A stretch of 64,000 nucleotides of DNA from Phenylobacterium deserti (GTDB lineage Bacteria; Pseudomonadota; Alphaproteobacteria; Caulobacterales; Caulobacteraceae), in NCBI RefSeq assembly GCF_003254705.1, contig NZ_QFYR01000001.1, forward strand, positions 992,001-1,056,000, read 5' to 3'. The notes below the pieces were generated by a model. The model was not told the DNA's origin. It saw nothing but the letters and a program-made list of their open reading frames with translations, and did not search any database. Of this stretch, positions 20,692-30,258 are shown piece by piece. Each line of letters begins with the position of its first letter. The stretch's first letter is position 1. Position numbers and translations under genes: made by a program.

Positions 20692-22557
20692 TCAGGCGGC
20701 CCGGCGGCGGACATAGGCGAGCAGCGCGGTCAGGGCGCCGGGGGTGACGCCCTCGATCCGAGCCGCCTGACCGAGGGTCAGGGGCTTCACCGCTTCGAGC
20801 TTGGAGCGAACTTCGTTGGAGAGGCCGCCGATGGCGGCGTAGTCGAGGTCGGCCGGCAGGCGCAGGTCTTCGTCCCGGCGGAAGGCGGCGACGTCCGCGG
20901 CCTGGCGATCCAGGTAGCCGGCGTAGGAGGCGTCGATCTCGATCTGCTCGCGAATGGCTGGCGCCCAGGCGGCGATCTGCGGCCAGATCTGCGCTAGGTC
21001 GTCGAAGCCGATCGAAGGATAGGCCAGCAGTTGGATGAGGTTGCGGCGTTGGCCGTCGGCCTTCACCGGCAGGCCGGCGCGGGCCGCTTCGGCCGGGGTG
21101 AGCTGAAGACGCTCGGCCTCCGCGCGGGCGGTGGCGAGCTCTGCGGCTTTGGCTTCGAAGGCGGCGGCGCGTTCTGGACCCACGACGCCAAGGGCGATGC
21201 CCTTGCTGGTCAGGCGCTGGTCGGCGTTATCCGCGCGCAGGGTGAGGCGGAACTCAGCCCGGCTGGTGAACATGCGATAGGGCTCGGTGACCCCGCGCGT
21301 GACGAGGTCGTCGACCAGCACGCCGATGTAGGCTTCGTCACGGGCGAACTGCGCCGACTCCTGCCCCGCGGCGGCGCGGGCGGCGTTCAGGCCGGCGACC
21401 AGCCCTTGCGCGCCGGCTTCCTCGTAGCCCGTGGTGCCGTTGATCTGGCCGGCGAGATAGAGGCCGGGAACCGCCTTCACTTCAAGAGTGGGATAGAGCT
21501 CCCGCGGATCGACGTAGTCGTATTCGATGGCGTAGCCGTACTGCTTCACCACGACGTTCTCGAGCCCAGGGATGGTGCGCAGGAAGAGGTCCTGGGTCTC
21601 GGCGGAGACGGAGGTGGAGACCCCGTTGGGGTAGACGGTGTTGTCGTCCAGCCCTTCCGGCTCAAGGAAGATCTGGTGGCTGGTCTTGTCAGCGAAGCGG
21701 ACGACCTTGTCCTCGATGGACGGGCAGTAGCGCGGACCGACGCCGGTGACGCGGCCGCCGTAGACGGCGGACTCGTCCAGCCGTTCGGCGATGATCCGGT
21801 GGGTCTCTTCCGTGGTGTAGGTCACGCCGCACTGGATCTGCGGGACGGTGATCTTGTCGGTCAGGAAGGAGAAGGGCACGGGCTCGTCATCGGCCGGCTG
21901 CATCTCCAGCTGGTCCCAGGCGATGGTCGAGCCGTCAAGCCGCGCCGGGGTGCCGGTCTTCAGGCGGCCCATGCGCAGGCCCAAGGCGTAGAGCCGGTCG
22001 GCGAGGCCGATGGCGGGCGCGTCGCCGACCCGGCCAGCTGGGATGCGTTCCTCGCCCCGGTGGATGACGCCCTTGAGGAAGGTGCCGGTGGTCAGCACGA
22101 CCTTCCGGGCGCGGTAGACCTGACCTGAGGCGCCGACCACCCCGGCCAGATCGCTGTCGACGATGTACAGATCTTCGACCGCTTCCGCCGTCACTGTCAG
22201 GTTCGGATAGGCCAGCAGTTCCGACTGCATGGCCTCGCGGTAAAGACGGCGATCGATCTGGGAGCGGGGGCCGCGGACGGCGGCGCCCTTGGAGCGGTTG
22301 AGCATCCGGAACTGGATTCCGGCTTTGTCGGCCAGCCGGCCCATCAGGCCATCGAGCGCGTCGATCTCGCGGACCAAGTGACCCTTGCCCAGGCCGCCGA
22401 TCGCCGGGTTGCAGCTCATCGCGCCGAGCGTCTCGATCTTGTGGGTCAGCAGCAGGGTGCGGGCGCCGAAGCGCGCCGCGGCAGCTGCGGCCTCACAGCC
22501 GGCGTGGCCGCCGCCGATGACGATGACGTCCCAATCGTTCGAAAGGTTGATGGTCAA
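20692..22557 (-). CDS. mnmG: tRNA uridine 5-carboxymethylaminomethyl modification enzyme MnmG (GidA)
   Basis: 621 residues. FAD-dependent partner of MnmE in modification of U34 in certain tRNAs. Seen: FAD-binding [57 protein letters not shown], and [22 protein letters not shown]. Standard length. The leader contains a 7-bp GC hairpin (22582-22603) and, further up, parS site 1. mnmE, its partner gene, lies just upstream on the same strand. Confidence 0.97.
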   Translation of the reverse strand: MTINLSNDWDVIVIGGGHAGCEAAAAAARFGARTLLLTHKIETLGAMSCNPAIGGLGKGHLVREIDALDGLMGRLADKAGIQFRMLNRSKGAAVRGPRSQIDRRLYREAMQSELLAYPNLTVTAEAVEDLYIVDSDLAGVVGASGQVYRARKVVLTTGTFLKGVIHRGEERIPAGRVGDAPAIGLADRLYALGLRMGRLKTGTPARLDGSTIAWDQLEMQPADDEPVPFSFLTDKITVPQIQCGVTYTTEETHRIIAERLDESAVYGGRVTGVGPRYCPSIEDKVVRFADKTSHQIFLEPEGLDDNTVYPNGVSTSVSAETQDLFLRTIPGLENVVVKQYGYAIEYDYVDPRELYPTLEVKAVPGLYLAGQINGTTGYEEAGAQGLVAGLNAARAAAGQESAQFARDEAYIGVLVDDLVTRGVTEPYRMFTSRAEFRLTLRADNADQRLTSKGIALGVVGPERAAAFEAKAAELATARAEAERLQLTPAEAARAGLPVKADGQRRNLIQLLAYPSIGFDDLAQIWPQIAAWAPAIREQIEIDASYAGYLDRQAADVAAFRRDEDLRLPADLDYAAIGGLSNEVRSKLEAVKPLTLGQAARIEGVTPGALTALLAYVRRRAA

Positions 22558-22581
22558 TGTGGGCGAGCCTCAAAGCACGGA

Positions 22582-22603
22582 CGCCCCCGGGCGAGCGGGG
22601 GCG
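22582..22603 (-). promoter_or_regulatory. GC hairpin in the mnmG leader
   Basis: CGCCCCC (22582-22588) pairs with GGGGGCG (22597-22603) around an 8-base loop, 25 bases upstream of the mnmG start. It could slow translation or end upstream transcription. The function is unknown. Confidence 0.4.
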
Positions 22604-22661
22604 AGCGGTCTCTATATAGCGGAAGCAGCAGGCGGTTTCATCCCGTCCGCACGCCGCAGTC

Positions 22662-22677
22662 TGTTTCACGTGAAACA
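22662..22677. other. parS: parS site 1
   Basis: Exact 16-bp palindrome TGTTTCACGTGAAACA, the consensus ParB loading site in Caulobacter and most bacteria. It lies in the mnmG-mnmE gap, about 3.5 kb from parB and 8.6 kb from the predicted origin. Confidence 0.97.
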
Positions 22678-22918
22678 GCGGCAGCCCAGCATGGGTGAAG
22701 GCGTCCGTGAAATGATCACATTCGCGGCCATGTCGCGCCGCTTTCCCCCGCCATATCTCTCATCGCTGGCTGATCGGGCCGGTCACTTCAACGAGCCCCC
22801 CCAGCCCCGATCGATCCGACCAGCCAGTCACCAAAGCCTCTCCAGAGGCCGAGGTCGGGCCCGCGCGGGCCTCTCCAGCCGCGCGGGCCACGATCCCCTC
22901 CCCTCATGGTTTGCGGCC

Positions 22919-22946
22919 GCACCGGAGGTCTCCCCACCTCCGGTGC
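22919..22946. repeat. Perfect 11-bp hairpin between parS sites 1 and 2
   Basis: GCACCGGAGGT (22919-22929) pairs perfectly with ACCTCCGGTGC (22936-22946) with a 6-base C-rich loop. It lies beyond the mnmE stop (23041) and may serve as a Rho-assisted or processing-type 3' end, as no T-run follows. The remaining bases of the 483-base mnmG-mnmE gap (22558-23040) show two parS sites and C-rich sequence, with no credible coding frame. Confidence 0.5.
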
Positions 22947-22966
22947 ATCCGCGTGCGCCCGAGGCG

Positions 22967-22982
22967 TGTTTCACGTGAAACA
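22967..22982. other. parS: parS site 2
   Basis: Exact 16-bp palindrome TGTTTCACGTGAAACA, 305 bases from site 1 in the same gap and 59 bases beyond the mnmE stop codon. Confidence 0.97.
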
Positions 22983-23040
22983 CCAAAGAGGCGAGTTGGC
23001 GCGGCGCCAGGTTGCAGCCGGGTTTCGGGACGACCTGGCG

Positions 23041-24342
23041 CTACTTGCCGATGCAAAATGTTGAGAAAATCCGGCCAAGCACCTGATCCGGATCGATGCG
23101 TCCGGTGATCCGGTCCAGCGCGCGCGCCGCGAGCCGAACGTCCTCCGCCGCCAGTTCAACCGCATCCTCCTCAGCCATGGCGCGGCGCAGATGCGCTGTA
23201 GCTTCGGCGAGCAACTCACGGTGCCGCAGACGAGTCGCGGTCGGGGCCTCCGCACCCGCGAGCGCTTCGACCACCCGCTCAGTCAGGGTGGACTCCAGCC
23301 AAGACACATCGTTGGGACTGCGCGCGGTAAACGGCGCGCCCTCTACCGGGGCGACCGTCGCGGCCATGTCGCGCTTTGTCAGCAGAACGAGGTCGGTGGG
23401 CTGCAGGCTGGCGGGCTGTGCCGGCGCATCCGCGGCCGTTCCGTCAACCAGCCATACCCGCAGGTCAGCCTGGTCAGCCCAACGCTCGGCGCGGCGCACG
23501 CCTTCAGCCTCAATCTCGTCTTCGGTCTCGCGGATGCCGGCGGTATCGGCCACCACGACCTTGTAGCCGCCAAGCTGCAGGGGAACCTCGATGACGTCGC
23601 GGGTGGTCCCGGGCGTGCTCGTGACGATGGCTGCGTCGCGGCCGGCGAGGGCGTTGAGCAGGGTGCTCTTGCCGGCATTGGGCGCGCCGATCAGCGCAAT
23701 TCGGAAGCCTTCCCGCACGCGCGCGCCGCGCTCGGCGTCGGCTGCAGCGGCTTCCAGATCGTCGATCAGACCTTGCAGCACGGGGCGAGCCCGCGAGGCC
23801 ACATCGGCCGGCAGCTCCTCGTCCGGGAAGTCGACGGCCGCTTCGAACATGGCCAAAGCGTGCGTAAGAGCTTCGCGCCAGCGCGCCTGCGCGTCCGACA
23901 AGCGCCCGCCCAATTGGGCAAGGGCCTGGCGGCGCTGAGCCTCGGTCTCGGCGTCAACCAGATCGGCGACGCCCTCCGCCTGAGCCAGGTCGAGCTTGCC
24001 ATTCTCGAAGGCGCGACGCGTGAACTCACCGGGCTCCGCCAGTCGCAGGCCGAGATCCGACAAGGCGTTGAGCAAGGCGCCGACCACGGCCGCGCCGCCG
24101 TGGAGGTGGAACTCGGCGGAGTCTTCGCCGGTGTAGCTGCCTGGTCGTGGAAACCAGAGCACCAGGGCTTCATCGATCGGACCCGCCGAGCCAGCAAGCT
24201 GGCGCAGGCTGGCCAAGCGTGGACGCGGCAGACGACCGGCTAGGGCGCGGACCGCCTCCCCTGCCCTGGGTCCAGAGACCCGTACCACCGCGACCGCCGC
24301 TCGCCCCGCCGCCGTGGCCGGGGCGAAGATCGTATCAGTCAT
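23041..24342 (-). CDS. mnmE: tRNA modification GTPase MnmE (TrmE)
   Basis: 433 residues. Works with MnmG to add the carboxymethylaminomethyl group at U34. Seen: N-terminal [22 protein letters not shown], formyl-tetrahydrofolate-binding domain, the G domain with P-loop [16 protein letters not shown] (about 215-230) and TSTPGTTRD (G2), DTAG (G3), LTKRD (G4), and the invariant C-terminal CIGK that holds the catalytic Cys. Its first 8 bases overlap the stop of the DUF6489 gene, so the two are co-transcribed. Confidence 0.97.
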   Translation of the reverse strand: MTDTIFAPATAAGRAAVAVVRVSGPRAGEAVRALAGRLPRPRLASLRQLAGSAGPIDEALVLWFPRPGSYTGEDSAEFHLHGGAAVVGALLNALSDLGLRLAEPGEFTRRAFENGKLDLAQAEGVADLVDAETEAQRRQALAQLGGRLSDAQARWREALTHALAMFEAAVDFPDEELPADVASRARPVLQGLIDDLEAAAADAERGARVREGFRIALIGAPNAGKSTLLNALAGRDAAIVTSTPGTTRDVIEVPLQLGGYKVVVADTAGIRETEDEIEAEGVRRAERWADQADLRVWLVDGTAADAPAQPASLQPTDLVLLTKRDMAATVAPVEGAPFTARSPNDVSWLESTLTERVVEALAGAEAPTATRLRHRELLAEATAHLRRAMAEEDAVELAAEDVRLAARALDRITGRIDPDQVLGRIFSTFCIGK

Positions 24343-24580
24343 TACGGGTGGCGGCGGCGCCGAGCCCGACTTCCATGAGCTTCCGGAACTGCTCCTGAGC
24401 GCCCGTGCCGAACGCCATCCAGTTCTTCATCAGCTCGTCCGGCGAGATCATCGCCATGTTGGCGTCGATCCGCTTCTTCATCTCGTTCACGAGGTGATCG
24501 TTGAGCGTGCTGACGTCGGGCAGCCCCAGGAACCGCCGCGCCTCTTCCGGCGTGCAGTCCACCTCGACGGTCATCTTCAT
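24335..24580 (-). CDS. DUF6489 family small protein
   Basis: 81 residues. Contains [20 protein letters not shown] and [27 protein letters not shown]. The second half resembles phasin-like amphipathic helices, but no function is known. No signal peptide or membrane segment. The gene ends 8 bases inside mnmE and is therefore likely co-translated with it. The family is widespread in alphaproteobacteria in my recall; the number is given from memory. Confidence 0.75.
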   Translation of the reverse strand: MKMTVEVDCTPEEARRFLGLPDVSTLNDHLVNEMKKRIDANMAMISPDELMKNWMAFGTGAQEQFRKLMEVGLGAAATRND

Positions 24581-24679
24581 GTTGCGGCTCCAGCCTGATC
24601 TGTCGCTTTCGTTATGGCCGTGCCCGGGCCCCTCGCGCTAGTAGCCGCAGACAACAGCCATCGAATAACGGAGAGCCAG

Positions 24680-25375
24680 ATGGGCGAGCGGATCAGCATC
24701 ACCACGCCGGACGGAAACTTCGACGCCTATGTGGCCAGGCCCGCCCAGTCGCCGGCCGCAGCCGTGGTGGTGATCCAGGAGATCTTCGGCGTGAACCAGG
24801 TGATGCGCGACATCACCGACGGCCTAGCGGGGCAAGGCTATCTCGCCATCTGCCCGGACCTGTTCTGGCGCGTGGAGCCCGGCGTCGACATCACCGACCA
24901 GTCGGAAGCCGAATGGAAGAAGGCTTTCGCCCTGATGAACGCCTTCGGCGTGGACCAGGGCGTCAAGGACATCCAGGCCACGATCGACACGATCCGCCAG
25001 GACCCGGGCTGCAACGGCAAGGTTGGCGCCGTGGGCTTCTGCCTGGGCGGGCAGCTGGCGTTCCTGACTGCGACGCGGACGGACGCCGACGCGGCCGTCG
25101 CTTACTACGGCGTCGGCATCGAAAACCGCCTGGGCGAGGCCGAAGGCCTGTCGCGGCCGCTGATGATGCACATCGCCGAAGAGGACAAGTTCGTCCCGAA
25201 GGAAGCCCAGGCCGTGATCCGCCAGGCGCTGGACGGCAAGGCCAACGTGCAGATCCACACCTACCCTGGGCGGGACCATGCGTTCGCCCGTCCCGGCGGC
25301 GAGCACTACGACGCCGCTGACGCCCAGGCCGCGGGCGAGCGGAGCCTGGCGTTCTTCCAGACGCACCTGGGCTGA
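24680..25375 (+). CDS. Dienelactone hydrolase family protein (cytoplasmic)
   Basis: About 231 residues from ATG 24680, with GGAG upstream. Alpha/beta hydrolase with nucleophile elbow VGFCLGGQLAF (Cys), acid residue in AEEDKFVP and His in GRDHAFARPGG. No signal peptide, unlike the paralogue at 4.3 kb. The next gene starts 5 bases later, so the pair may form an operon. It may act on lactones or small esters; the substrate is unknown. Confidence 0.92.
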   Translation: MGERISITTPDGNFDAYVARPAQSPAAAVVVIQEIFGVNQVMRDITDGLAGQGYLAICPDLFWRVEPGVDITDQSEAEWKKAFALMNAFGVDQGVKDIQATIDTIRQDPGCNGKVGAVGFCLGGQLAFLTATRTDADAAVAYYGVGIENRLGEAEGLSRPLMMHIAEEDKFVPKEAQAVIRQALDGKANVQIHTYPGRDHAFARPGGEHYDAADAQAAGERSLAFFQTHLG

Positions 25376-25380
25376 ACGCC

Positions 25381-26352
25381 GTGCGCGCCGTCCGCTTCCA
25401 ACGCACCGGCGGGCCGGAGGTCCTCGAGGTCGTCGAGGTCGCCGACCCGCAGCCCGGTCCCGGCGAGGTCCTGATCCGCCATGCGGCGATCGGGGTGAAC
25501 TTCATCGACACCTACCATCGCAGCGGCCTCTACCCCCTGCCCCTGCCGTCCGGCCTGGGGTCGGAGGGCGCCGGCGAGGTGGTGGCGGTCGGCGAAGGCG
25601 TCACCCGGTTCAAGGTCGGAGACATGGCCGCCTACGCGGGAGGCGCGCCTGGTGCCTATGCCGAGCTGTCGGTGCGCAAGGCCGACCGGGTGGTTCGCGT
25701 GCCGGCCGGGATCGACGCCTCCACCGCGGCGGCCGCCCTGCTGAAGGGCATGACCTCGGAGTTCCTGCTGCGGCGCTGCTATCCCGTTCAAGCCGGACAG
25801 ACAATCCTAGTCCATGCGGCGGCCGGCGGGGTCGGTCAGATGATGGTGCAGTGGGCCAAGAGCCTAGGCGCCGTGGTGATCGGCACGGTGGGGTCCGAGG
25901 ACAAGGCGCAGCGCGCCCGCGAGCTGGGTTGCGACCACGTGATCCTCTACCGCGAGCAGGATGTGGCTGAGGAGGTTCGTCGCATCACCGATGGAACCGG
26001 CGTGCCGGTCGCCTACGACTCCGTGGGCAGGGATACGTTCGAAGGCACGTTGGCGAGCCTGGGTCGGCGCGGAATGTTCGTGAGCTTCGGCAACGCCTCA
26101 GGTCCGGCGCCCGCGTTCGAGCCGGCGCGACTGCAGCGGGCGGGCTCGCTGTTCTTCACGCGCCCCACCTTGTTCGACTACGTGGCGACGACGGAAGAGT
26201 TGGACGCCAGCGCGAGCGCCTTGTTTGAAGTGCTCGCATCGCGCGTCGTGAAGGTGGAAGTCGGCCAGACTTTTGCACTGGCTGAAGCCGCCGCCGCGCA
26301 CCAGGCGCTGGAGAGCCGGGCGACCATTGGGGCCACCCTGCTCCTTCCGTAG
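25381..26352 (+). CDS. NADPH:quinone reductase (zinc-less MDR family)
   Basis: 323 residues from GTG 25381. Medium-chain dehydrogenase/reductase of the quinone oxidoreductase group (Qor type). Seen: N-terminal GroES-like domain with RHAAIGVNFIDTYHRSGLYP, the family signature, GSEGAGEVVAVGEGV, and the NADPH-binding AAAGGVGQMMVQWAKSLGA. Catalytic zinc ligands are absent, as expected. It reduces quinones with NADPH, probably in oxidative or xenobiotic stress; the substrate is inferred. Confidence 0.93.
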   Translation: MRAVRFQRTGGPEVLEVVEVADPQPGPGEVLIRHAAIGVNFIDTYHRSGLYPLPLPSGLGSEGAGEVVAVGEGVTRFKVGDMAAYAGGAPGAYAELSVRKADRVVRVPAGIDASTAAAALLKGMTSEFLLRRCYPVQAGQTILVHAAAGGVGQMMVQWAKSLGAVVIGTVGSEDKAQRARELGCDHVILYREQDVAEEVRRITDGTGVPVAYDSVGRDTFEGTLASLGRRGMFVSFGNASGPAPAFEPARLQRAGSLFFTRPTLFDYVATTEELDASASALFEVLASRVVKVEVGQTFALAEAAAAHQALESRATIGATLLLP

Positions 26353-26379
26353 CGGCGCTTAACTCGTAAGACCCGGTAG

Positions 26380-26395
26380 TGTTTCACGTGAAACA
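26380..26395. other. parS: parS site 3
   Basis: Exact 16-bp palindrome TGTTTCACGTGAAACA, downstream of the quinone reductase gene, 3.4 kb closer to the origin than site 2 (about 5 kb from it). A DnaA-box-like sequence (TGTGGATAG) follows at 26416-26424. Confidence 0.97.
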
Positions 26396-26436
26396 CCGGT
26401 CGGTGGACATACTTCTGTGGATAGGTGTCGGCGAGC

Positions 26437-26739
26437 CTAGTTGATCGAGGCCTGTCGGCTGGCGCGTTCACGGGCGGCGAGTTGGGCGCTGCGCACGCCA
26501 GCGAACTTCTCGCTCATTTCGGCGACGACGCCCTGCTTGCAGGCGGTCTTCTGGGCGATGCCGACTTCCTTGGCGCAGAAGCGGTTGGCGGCGCGATCGA
26601 CCCGCGCCTGATAGGCCGTGGCGCCGGCGCTGGTGGTCAGGTCGAGATCCTGAGTGCGGACGGCTTCCGCCTGGGCTGCGCCGGCGGCCAGAGCCGCGGC
26701 GGTGGCGAGTACGGCGGCGATCTTACGGGTGCTGAACAT
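26437..26739 (-). CDS. UrcA family protein
   Basis: 100 residues. A signal peptide (MFSTRKIAAVLATAAALAAGAAQA) precedes a small domain with TSAGATAYQARVDRAANRFCAKE and a second Cys (KTACKQG), matching the UrcA family of exported alphaproteobacterial proteins. The two cysteines probably form a disulfide. The function is unknown. A perfect 7-bp inverted repeat lies 68-90 bases upstream of the start. Confidence 0.85.
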   Translation of the reverse strand: MFSTRKIAAVLATAAALAAGAAQAEAVRTQDLDLTTSAGATAYQARVDRAANRFCAKEVGIAQKTACKQGVVAEMSEKFAGVRSAQLAARERASRQASIN

Positions 26740-26806
26740 CTGGGTTCCCTCAACAAGCGGCGGCTACGGCCGCGTTTCCTTGAGCGAACGAGTAACGCCG
26801 GTCCGC

Positions 26807-26829
26807 CACGAACACCCGTGAAGTTCGTG
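26807..26829 (-). promoter_or_regulatory. Inverted repeat upstream of urcA
   Basis: CACGAAC (26807-26813) and GTTCGTG (26823-26829), perfect 7-bp arms with 9 bases between, about 68-90 bases upstream of the urcA start. This is the size and position of a dimeric repressor or activator site. A direct repeat GCTGTTAC lies just beyond it. Confidence 0.4.
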
Positions 26830-26888
26830 TAATGACGGAGATTTAATCTTGAGCTCGCGGCTGTTACGGCTGCTGTTACAGCATCTGA

Positions 26889-26923
26889 CAAAAAGAAAGG
26901 GCGCTGCCCGAAGGTCAGCGCCC
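26889..26923 (-). terminator. Rho-independent terminator of rho
   Basis: GGGCGCTG (26899-26906) pairs with CAGCGCCC (26916-26923); on the minus strand the stem is followed by TTTCTTTTTG. It lies 26 bases after the rho stop codon. A CATTAC/GTAATG inverted repeat (26929-26946) sits between. Confidence 0.88.
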
Positions 26924-26948
26924 TGTTCCATTACATGTACGTAATGAT

Positions 26949-28400
<1,452 letters not shown>

Positions 28401-28415
28401 GTCTAAGCTCTTAGC

Positions 28416-28443
28416 GCCCGTCCCGGACGGAGTCCGGGCGGGC
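28416..28443 (-). promoter_or_regulatory. Stable hairpin in the rho leader
   Basis: GCCCG plus CCCGGA (28416-28427, one bulged T) pairs with TCCGGG plus CGGGC (28433-28443), about 16 bases before the rho start codon. No strong ribosome site is seen. rho is autoregulated by leader attenuation in E. coli (established), so a similar control here is plausible but unproven. Confidence 0.45.
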
Positions 28444-28612
28444 TGGTCTGGAAGATGCAGCGCGGGGAAGCGCGGATGTCGTTCGTCTCGGGAGCCGGAC
28501 CGCTCGCGCGCTCATGTGGGCGCGGGGCCGGAGAAAAGGCGGGGCGCGCGGGTCGGACCCACGCGTGAGGTGATCGGAACCATGGGGCGGCGGCGGCGTC
28601 AAGCGCGACCAA

Positions 28613-28717
28613 GTTCCTCCCCGTCGAGGAGGAGCCTACCCGTGCTCTCGGCAGGATGCTCGGCTGACCTCGGAGGACCCCTCGGTCGCTTCGCGACAGC
28701 TCCCCCGAAGGGGAGCA
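28613..28717. repeat. Palindromic intergenic repeat, copy B
   Basis: Same family as copies A, C and D: TTCCTCCCCGTCGAGGAGG at the left and GGTCGCTTCGCGACAGCTCC at the right, same orientation as copy A. It fills part of the 323-base hemJ-rho gap (28401-28723); the rest is GC-rich rho leader with no credible gene. Confidence 0.75.
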
Positions 28718-28723
28718 ACTGGC

Positions 28724-29191
28724 TCAGCGCGCGCCGAACTCGGTCGTAACGGCGAGCACCATGACGATCAGGGCCACGGCGGGCAGTTCGTTGACCATGC
28801 GCCAGAACTTGTTGGAGCGCTTGTTCTGGCCGGCGGCGAACGCCTTGCGCGCCTTCGCCAGATAGTGATGCCAGCCGGTCATGAAAAGGACGCCCGCGAG
28901 CTTGGCGATCATCCAGGGCTGGTGGAGAAAGCCCCAGCCGCGCGTCTGGCCATCGACCCAGATCAGGGTCAGGCCAAAGATCCAGGTCAGCACGAACGCC
29001 GGGTTCATGATGATCTTCAGGAGCTTGGCTTCCATCACCCGCAGGTTGGTGTCCAGCTCGCCGTCCGGGATCGCGGTCGTGTGATAGACGTAGAGCCGCG
29101 GCAGGTAGAGCATGCCCGCCATCCAGGCGACGACGGCGATGATGTGCAGGCCGCGCCACAGATTGTAGTGGCCGAGGATCCACTCGTTCAT
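28724..29191 (-). CDS. hemJ: Protoporphyrinogen IX oxidase HemJ
   Basis: About 155 residues from ATG 29191, which overlaps the hemH TGA (TGATG). Membrane protein with four hydrophobic segments. It carries the conserved NLWRGLHIIAVVAWMAGMLYLPRLYVYH (His, Arg), the ALA/MEAKLLKIIMNPAF segment, and WMIAKLAGVLFMTGWHH. It catalyses the six-electron oxidation of protoporphyrinogen to protoporphyrin, using a bound haem, in bacteria lacking HemG/HemY. The longer reading frame upstream is out-of-frame noise from hemH. Confidence 0.93.
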   Translation of the reverse strand: MNEWILGHYNLWRGLHIIAVVAWMAGMLYLPRLYVYHTTAIPDGELDTNLRVMEAKLLKIIMNPAFVLTWIFGLTLIWVDGQTRGWGFLHQPWMIAKLAGVLFMTGWHHYLAKARKAFAAGQNKRSNKFWRMVNELPAVALIVMVLAVTTEFGAR

Positions 29192-30258
29192 CAAATGGCT
29201 CCGGGGACGGGCTCGCCGTCTTCGACGCTGTCGATGCTGGCGCGGCAGGCGCACTTGGACAGCCCGTCCGGGCACATCCAGGCGCCGAAGGGCCGCGCCC
29301 CGCCCGGCCGGCCGAGCGAGACCAGGGTGGCTTCGGCCAGGTCGCCGATGAAGGGGGCTCGGATCCCTGGCGTGCGGGCCCGCAGGTACGGCAAGCAGCC
29401 GACTTCCGCCGCAAGGCCGGCGTACTCGTGGTCGAGCTCGACCAGCGTCTCAACATGCTCGGACACGAAGGCCAGCGGGGCGATCAGCACGCCCTTGCCT
29501 TCAGCGCCGGCGCGGCGGATCTCGTCGTCGGTGGAAGGCTGCAGCCACTTCAGCGGGCCGACCCGGCTCTGGAAGCAGACATGCCAGTCGGAAAGCTCGG
29601 GGATCTTGGCGGCGATGGCCGCGGCGGTCGCGCGGACCTGCGCCTCGTAGGGATCGCCGGCGTCCACCACCTTCTGCGGCAGGCCGTGGGCCGAGAACAG
29701 CAGGCGGATGTTGGACGGCTTGCCGGCCGCGTCCCACGCCTCCCGGATCGCGTCGATATTGGCCTGGACCAGCCCTTCGGATGTGGGGAAGCAGCAAATG
29801 GTGCGGGAGCGGCCTGGTCCCTTGTAGTTGCGGGCCCAATCCTTGATCGACGAGGCGGTCGTGGTGGTCGAGAACTGCGGATAAAGCGGCAGGAGCACGA
29901 CCTCGTCCGGGCGGAAGGCGGCCACCTGCTTGGCGGTCTCGTCGGCCAGCGGCTTCCAGTAGCGCATGGCGATGAAGCAGCGGGCCTCGACATCGGGCGC
30001 CTGGCGCTTCAGCTCGGCCTCAAGGGCGCGGGCCTGGGCCTCGGTCTCCGGCAGGATGGGCGAGCGGCCGCCCATGATGTCGTAGTTGGCCTGGGCGGTC
30101 TTTTCCCGGCGGCTGGAGATCAGCCGGGCCAGCGGATAGCGGGCGATGGCCGGCAGGCCGATGATCGCCGGGTCCTTGAACAGGTTGTAGAGGAACGGCT
30201 TGACCGCGGCGCGGCTGTCCGGACCGCCGAGGTTGAAGAGGATGACGGCCAGCTTCAC
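29191..30258 (-). CDS. hemH: Ferrochelatase with C-terminal [2Fe-2S] cysteine motif
   Basis: About 355 residues. GTG start at 30258 overlaps the hemE stop (GTGA). Inserts Fe2+ into protoporphyrin IX. Seen: AVILFNLGGPDS at the N-terminus, LLPLYPQFSTTTTASS, the catalytic His in LLFSAHGLP, and CFQSRVGPLKWLQPSTDDEI. The last 25 residues carry C-x6-C-x-C (CPDGLSKCAC), which with an earlier Cys fits the [2Fe-2S] cluster of Caulobacter-type and animal ferrochelatases (established). hemE-hemH-hemJ are coupled by overlapping start and stop codons. Confidence 0.95.
   Translation of the reverse strand: MKLAVILFNLGGPDSRAAVKPFLYNLFKDPAIIGLPAIARYPLARLISSRREKTAQANYDIMGGRSPILPETEAQARALEAELKRQAPDVEARCFIAMRYWKPLADETAKQVAAFRPDEVVLLPLYPQFSTTTTASSIKDWARNYKGPGRSRTICCFPTSEGLVQANIDAIREAWDAAGKPSNIRLLFSAHGLPQKVVDAGDPYEAQVRATAAAIAAKIPELSDWHVCFQSRVGPLKWLQPSTDDEIRRAGAEGKGVLIAPLAFVSEHVETLVELDHEYAGLAAEVGCLPYLRARTPGIRAPFIGDLAEATLVSLGRPGGARPFGAWMCPDGLSKCACRASIDSVEDGEPVPGAI

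Noticed and set aside
26416..26424. DnaA-box-like TGTGGATAG near parS site 3
   Set aside because: A single 8/9 match is expected by chance in 64 kb; there is no cluster or A/T-rich stretch around it.
28401..28612. Short frames in the rho leader
   Set aside because: Pro/Arg/Ala-rich and overlapping in several frames, with no ribosome site and no codon bias.
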